Part shown: piece after piece, positions 59,704-64,000 of the stretch
Layout of the letters: the number at the start of each line of letters is the position of its first letter
How positions within the stretch are numbered: position 1 is the first letter of the stretch
DNA from: Mycetocola_A sp015752285
Lineage (GTDB): Bacteria > Actinomycetota > Actinomycetes > Actinomycetales > Microbacteriaceae
Direction of reading: 5' to 3'
DNA: 64,000 nt
NCBI RefSeq assembly: GCF_015752285.1
Contig: NZ_JADOUY010000001.1
Coordinates: forward strand, 372,001-436,000
The notes under the pieces: model-generated
What the model was told of the DNA's origin: nothing
The model's input: the letters and a program-made list of their open reading frames with translations, nothing else
Database searches by the model: none
Made by a program: the position numbers and the translations under genes

Positions 59704-62700
59704 CTACACGGTCGGGCGACTATTCGCCGCGGCGAGCAGGAGCGGGCGGCGACGGAGCAGGCCGGCTCCGGCGAGCGTCAGAAGGATGCCGAGCACGGCA
59801 AGCAGTCCGACGTTCGCTCCCGTCGCAGCGAGGTCGTCTGCGGGAGAGCCCGCGGGCGAACCAGGGGCGGCGAGAACCGTCACAGCCGTCGTGATCGGTT
59901 CGAGTCCCACCGACGACACGGCGAGCGTGTGCACACCCACGTCGAAGTCAGCAGGCACCTCGACGGTGAACCTCACCGTGCCCGATGCGTCTGCGGCGGG
60001 GATGCCAGCGACCACGATCGGCTCCGAGAACAACGTGGCGTCGATCTGCTGCCCGTCCTCGAGCCCGGTCACGGTCACGTTGACAGACCCGCCCTGTTCG
60101 ACGGATGCCGAGTCGAGCGTCACGGTCGCCCAGTCGGTACCGGCGACGACGGCTCGTCCGAGCGGAGCCGGGTCGACGAGGTCGTGCGCCTCGAAGTAGG
60201 AGACGGTCGCTGCGAGATCGGCCTGGCCGGTGTCGGTCGCGTTGGCGCCGTCAGCGAAGGTCGTGAAGTTGTCGCCGCCGGAGACCAGGAACGAGTTCGT
60301 GGCGACTCGGTAGACGTCGTCTGCGGCGATCGTCTTCCCTTTATAGGTCATCGAGAGGATGTGACTGCCGCGGGCAGCGTCCGGGTCGTAGGTGTAGCTG
60401 AAGCCCTCCGACGTTCCGAGGTGCAGCTTGGGCCGGGACGATCCGTCCGGCTGCCACTGTTCCTCGAGGACGTCTGCGAGCTGGGCTCCGGTGAGCTCCA
60501 CCGTCCAGAGCGTGTTCGCGAACGGCTGCACGGCCGCGGCCTCTTTGTAGGTCACCACCCCGTCTGTGCCGTAGAGCAGGTCATCGCGCAGTCCGCCCGG
60601 ATTCATCAGGGCGATCTGTGCGGGTTCGCCGCCGAAGCCGTCGTGTGACGTTGCCCAGAGCTGGATGTCAGCGATGAGGTTGCCGAGTGAGGATTCGACT
60701 CCCCGGTCGGAGCCGGCCGTTCCACCGCGGAGAATGTCTGCGCTGATCGCGCCGACGGGAGTTGCACCGACGACCTCGGCTTCTGCTGTTGCCTCTGCCA
60801 CGATGGCCGCGACCGTCGGGTCTGCAGCGTATGCGGCCGACCCATCGATGACGAGGGGCAGCAGGTCGGCGGAGAGCGACACCACCGTGTGATCCGCCGG
60901 GTCGACCTCGATCGTGAGCCGGTCGAGGTTGGTGCCGTACTGGCCGGCCTGGACCACCGGGCGTTCGATCCCGTCAGCCCAGCCGTCGACCGGGTATGAG
61001 CAGGCGTACTCCTGGTGCGTATGGCCGGACAGGATGGCGTCGATGTTGCCTGACGCTCCCCGGACGAGTTGTGCATAGTCGCTCGTGCCCGTTGCGATGG
61101 TGTCGCAGTCCGCGACATCCGCTCCGTCGTGGGTGAGCAGCACGAGCACGTCTGCCTCGCCGTTGGTCTCGTCGCCGTCCTGCAGCTGGCCGGCGACGCG
61201 GTTCGCCGCCTCGAGCTGGTCACCGAATTCGATGTCGGCGATGCCGGCCGGGGAGACCATCGACGCCGTCTGTTCGGTGACGGTTCCGATGAACCCGATA
61301 GTGACGCCGTCGACGGTCTTGAGGGCGAACTCGTCGAGCGCCGGGGTCGTCGTGCCTGTCAGGTACACGTTGGCACCGAGTGCGAACTCGGACCCGCCGT
61401 ACGCGGGAATGACCCGATCGGTCAGGTCGGCGAAGCCGCCGTCGAACTCGTGGTTGCCGACAGCGGAAACCGAGAGACCGCTGGCGACGAGTGCCTCGAT
61501 GGTCGGGGCATCCTGCTGCGAGAACGACGTGAACGTCGACGCGCCGATGTTGTCGCCCGCTGAAACGAACACGGTGTTCGGGTTCTCGGCGGTGAGGGCG
61601 TCGACCGCTCCGGCCAGCACCGCTGCTCCCGCTTCACCGTTGCCGAGGTTCTGCTCGATCCGGCCGTGGAAGTCGTTGATGCCGAGGACCTGGAGAGTGG
61701 TGGTGTCCCCGCCGAGTACGTCGATGGAGAACAGGGTCGTCGTGCCAGACACCTCGTTGCCGACGGCGAGCATCGGCGTGCCGGTCGGTGAGGTCGTTGC
61801 CGGGATGAAGGCGAGCCCCTCAGGCCCGAGATCGCCGGCGGATGCCAGGTCGCCACCGTCTTCGACGGACTCGGCGAAGTTGCGGTTGTTGAGGTACGTG
61901 ACGAAGGTCGGTGCAGCCGGGTCGGTGATGTCGTAAACGGCAACACCGCCGACGCGCTCCAGTCCGATGAAGGCGTATGTACGTCCATCGACCGTGCCGA
62001 TGGTGAGGTTCTCCGGCTCGGGTCCCTTGTCGTCGCTGCGACCCTCTGCGTTGGATTCGGAATGGTTCGAGTTGAAGAAGGCGGGGTTCGCCGCCGCGGT
62101 GATCTGCTCGAGGCTGTCACCGGAGTCGTAGACGAGGTCGCCGTCCGTCGTCCAGACCGAGAAGGAGCGGCCACCGAAGGCGTACAGCTCGTCGTAGCAA
62201 TCGCCTGACTCGCTCAACCCGAGGTCCGTGATGATGGTGAGCCGCCCGAGGTCGGCGTCACCGGTGAGACCGGCAAGCGAACTGGTGTCACAGACCGGCG
62301 GGAGGTCGTCGCCGAGGTCCTTCACCCGTGCCGCGTCGATGAAGTCGCCCCATTCGCGCGAGTCGCCCTCGTTGGCTGTGACGAGGTACGTGGTGCCGTT
62401 CGACCGGTACGTGCTGATGCTGTCTGGCATGTACACGCCGTGGAGGCCCGGGTAGGTCTCGATGTTGATGGTCGGAGCGTCGCGCGGATCGCGATCGGAT
62501 GCATCGAGACCGTTACCGGTCGTTCCGCGGTCCGTGAAGCCGAGCGGCACGATGTCCGTCACCGTCGCGGTGGCGAGGTCGATTTCTGCGACCGCGTTTG
62601 CTTCCTGGAGCGCCGCATATGCGGTGCCACCGTCGATGGCCACGTACTCGGGTTCAAGGTTGCGCGACACCGGGTTTCCGGCTTCCGGCGTCGGACCGAA

Positions 62701-63399
62701 CACGCGGACGCCGGGGTCGAGAGTGAGCGAGCCACCCGCTTCGAACTCATGGAAGTCGGCGATCGCAACGGCATCCTGTGTCGGTGCGGAGAGTGCGGTG
62801 GGCAGCGATACGACGCCGACCGAACCCTCGGGGTCGACCGTGAAGTCATCGCTGGGCTCGCCCTCGTTGGCGACGACAGCGAATCGGCCGTCTGCCGAGA
62901 TGGTGACCATGTCAGGAAGTGCGCCGACCGTGACCTCGCCGAGAACGGCATCCGCTGTCGCGCTGTTCGCGTCGAAGAAGACCAGCGATCCTGCGTCGGT
63001 CTTCGGCGCGGATTCGAGGGCGATGACGCCGAGACCGTCTGCGCGGATGGCGATGGAGTTTGCGATGCCGTCACCGGTGATCGAGTAGAGCTTCTCCGGT
63101 GCCGTCGGGTCGCTGACGTCGAGAACATCCACCGCGCCGGCCTGGGCGTTGACGGTGAAGACACGGTCGTCGTAGTAGGCGACGATCTCGGCGGCGGACT
63201 GGTCGAAGATTCCTGTCTCATAACTACCCAGAACCGAGAGACCGAGCGCAGCATCCTGGGCCGAGTAGCTGATCGGCTCGGTGACGACCGCTGCGGTGGC
63301 CGGCGGAGCGAGCAGAAGTGAGCAGCCGACGGCGACGACGCCCGCCGCTGCGATGGCTGACACGGGTGAGCGGCGCCGGGAACGGCGTGATGCAGGCAT
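59704..63399 (-). CDS. cell-wall-anchored choice-of-anchor-I / 5'-nucleotidase protein
   Basis: 1231 aa. Signal peptide (about 1-37, ending PPATAA). Choice-of-anchor-I beta-propeller-like domain about 45-565. Metallophosphatase domain from LGINDFHGRIE (about 572), with GDN (614), GNHEFDGG (648), LLTHDGAD (754) and SGHTHQEYAC (791). 5'-nucleotidase C-terminal domain about 880-1060 (SSLGNLIADIQLWATS). Ig-like stretch about 1085-1175, then an LAATG sorting-type motif (about 1190), a membrane helix and an Arg-rich tail. It probably releases phosphate and nucleosides outside the cell. All metal-binding motifs are intact. Confidence 0.92.
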   Translation of the reverse strand: MPASRRSRRRSPVSAIAAAGVVAVGCSLLLAPPATAAVVTEPISYSAQDAALGLSVLGSYETGIFDQSAAEIVAYYDDRVFTVNAQAGAVDVLDVSDPTAPEKLYSITGDGIANSIAIRADGLGVIALESAPKTDAGSLVFFDANSATADAVLGEVTVGALPDMVTISADGRFAVVANEGEPSDDFTVDPEGSVGVVSLPTALSAPTQDAVAIADFHEFEAGGSLTLDPGVRVFGPTPEAGNPVSRNLEPEYVAIDGGTAYAALQEANAVAEIDLATATVTDIVPLGFTDRGTTGNGLDASDRDPRDAPTINIETYPGLHGVYMPDSISTYRSNGTTYLVTANEGDSREWGDFIDAARVKDLGDDLPPVCDTSSLAGLTGDADLGRLTIITDLGLSESGDCYDELYAFGGRSFSVWTTDGDLVYDSGDSLEQITAAANPAFFNSNHSESNAEGRSDDKGPEPENLTIGTVDGRTYAFIGLERVGGVAVYDITDPAAPTFVTYLNNRNFAESVEDGGDLASAGDLGPEGLAFIPATTSPTGTPMLAVGNEVSGTTTLFSIDVLGGDTTTLQVLGINDFHGRIEQNLGNGEAGAAVLAGAVDALTAENPNTVFVSAGDNIGASTFTSFSQQDAPTIEALVASGLSVSAVGNHEFDGGFADLTDRVIPAYGGSEFALGANVYLTGTTTPALDEFALKTVDGVTIGFIGTVTEQTASMVSPAGIADIEFGDQLEAANRVAGQLQDGDETNGEADVLVLLTHDGADVADCDTIATGTSDYAQLVRGASGNIDAILSGHTHQEYACSYPVDGWADGIERPVVQAGQYGTNLDRLTIEVDPADHTVVSLSADLLPLVIDGSAAYAADPTVAAIVAEATAEAEVVGATPVGAISADILRGGTAGSDRGVESSLGNLIADIQLWATSHDGFGGEPAQIALMNPGGLRDDLLYGTDGVVTYKEAAAVQPFANTLWTVELTGAQLADVLEEQWQPDGSSRPKLHLGTSEGFSYTYDPDAARGSHILSMTYKGKTIAADDVYRVATNSFLVSGGDNFTTFADGANATDTGQADLAATVSYFEAHDLVDPAPLGRAVVAGTDWATVTLDSASVEQGGSVNVTVTGLEDGQQIDATLFSEPIVVAGIPAADASGTVRFTVEVPADFDVGVHTLAVSSVGLEPITTAVTVLAAPGSPAGSPADDLAATGANVGLLAVLGILLTLAGAGLLRRRPLLLAAANSRPTV

Positions 63400-63552
63400 G
63401 GGGGCTCCAGGGTGGGTGGAAGACGGGTGCCTGTCTTGTCTAATGAACCCGGGTTACTCCACAGTGAACGGCGGGTGTCCGGGCGGAGGACGCTTGAACG
63501 CCGAGGCAAGCACGTGAACAATGGCGGGAGTCGCATCGAACGGAGCCGCGAA

Positions 63553-63891
63553 ATGGTCACAGTCGTCAAAGCAGCAGATCTCATCGTCGGCTCAGGTCGC
63601 ACGTCTCGCTTCGAAGGCGAGGCCCACGGGTCAGGGGTTTCGTTTTTTCTGGTCGACAACGAACCGGGTCAGGGGCCCGGTCTTCATCGTCATCCGTACA
63701 CCGAGACCTGGGTGGTACGTGCCGGCTCCGCGACGATCATCGCCGATGGTGAGAGCATCAGGGCCGAGGCCGGGGACATCGTGACCGTGCCGGCTGGAAC
63801 CGCCCATGCCTTCACCAATACCGGCACCGACCGGCTCGAGCTCGTGTGCATTCACGCCTCACCCCGGATGATCCAGGAAGATCTCGACTAG
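63553..63891 (+). CDS. small cupin-domain protein
   Basis: 112 aa from ATG 63553 (GGAG at 7 nt). Cupin motif 1 is GPGLHRHPYTETWVVRAG (metal-binding His, His, Glu) and motif 2 VPAGTAHAFTN. Single-domain cupin; ligand or reaction unknown. Divergent from the nucleotidase gene. Confidence 0.85.
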   Translation: MVTVVKAADLIVGSGRTSRFEGEAHGSGVSFFLVDNEPGQGPGLHRHPYTETWVVRAGSATIIADGESIRAEAGDIVTVPAGTAHAFTNTGTDRLELVCIHASPRMIQEDLD

Positions 63892-63952
63892 GTCAGGACG
63901 CACGGATGCCACCGGTCGCGGATGCGAGCGGCGGCATCCGCCTCAGGGTCTC

Positions 63953-64000
63953 CTACTTCTTGACGAAGGCGAGCAGCGCCTCATTGACCTCGTCGGCGTG
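63953..64000 (-). CDS. C-terminal end of a gene continuing beyond the right edge (alpha/beta hydrolase-like)
   Basis: The last 15 codons before a TAG read HADEVNEALLAFVKK. This is the usual final helix of alpha/beta-fold hydrolases (catalytic His upstream, then xxVNxALLxFL). Only the tail is visible. Confidence 0.5.
   Translation of the reverse strand, partial: HADEVNEALLAFVKK

Overview
The window looks like a chromosomal segment of a high-GC actinobacterium, most likely a member of the Microbacteriaceae. This rests on gene content (a DUF222/HNH protein, an SCO4848-type membrane protein, SufS-SufU, a CebR-type cellobiose regulon, tandem LCP proteins, a choice-of-anchor-I nucleotidase), on frequent 4-nt stop/start overlaps, on many apparently leaderless promoters, and on an enriched heptamer GCATCCG/CGGATGC. 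No species name can be given from the sequence alone.

Layout. (1) 1-3.6 kb: the right end of an integrative element (HNH fragment, replication-type winged-helix protein, small genes, excisionase-like protein, repressor, tyrosine integrase) abutting the 3' end of tRNA-Ser(GCU). (2) 3.6-9.6 kb: two tRNA-Ser genes around a pair of LCP cell-wall ligases, then a HAD phosphatase, serS and a diacylglycerol kinase. (3) 9.6-19.6 kb: housekeeping genes (gdhA, pheA, pgm) with membrane proteins, a DUF559-type protein and secreted hydrolases; two tandem-repeat arrays lie here. (4) 19.6-25.7 kb: a cellobiose/beta-glucoside unit with two perfect palindromic operators, binding protein, two permeases, GH1 beta-glucosidase and a CebR-like LacI regulator. 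(5) 25.8-35.7 kb: SufS-SufU, a three-gene operon (lipoate ligase, DNA methyltransferase, LLM oxidoreductase), a phosphatase, two esterases, and MarR-MFS. (6) 35.7-39.3 kb: a repeat array, then ATP-grasp / alpha-E / transglutaminase, a conserved three-gene system whose product is not established. (7) 39.4-49.5 kb: L-rhamnose catabolism (LacI regulator, rhaM, rhaI, bifunctional aldolase-dehydrogenase, rhaB), interrupted by a DUF222 gene, a DLH-family hydrolase and a decayed sugar ABC transporter. (8) 49.5-64 kb: a 2-hydroxyacid dehydrogenase, an LldR-LldD lactate pair, a polyprenol-mannose synthase-like enzyme, a POT peptide transporter, methionine aminopeptidase, an arginine/ornithine pair with an Lrp regulator, a large cell-wall-anchored nucleotidase and a cupin.

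How the genes fit together. Rhamnose is converted to rhamnulose-1-phosphate and split into DHAP plus lactaldehyde. The dehydrogenase half of the bifunctional enzyme oxidises lactaldehyde to lactate, and the nearby LldD can turn lactate into pyruvate, so one neighbourhood covers rhamnose to pyruvate. The local rhamnose importer appears lost. The cellobiose unit is self-contained: import, hydrolysis and repressor. Together they suggest life on plant-derived sugars.

The most interesting items are the ATP-grasp/alpha-E/transglutaminase operon, intergenic arrays that combine tandem units with inverted copies of the same unit, the ATPase-permease fusion remnant inside the rhamnose locus, a predicted leaderless 25-codon leader before rhaM, and a recurring TAnnnT-N6/8-start arrangement at more than a dozen genes.
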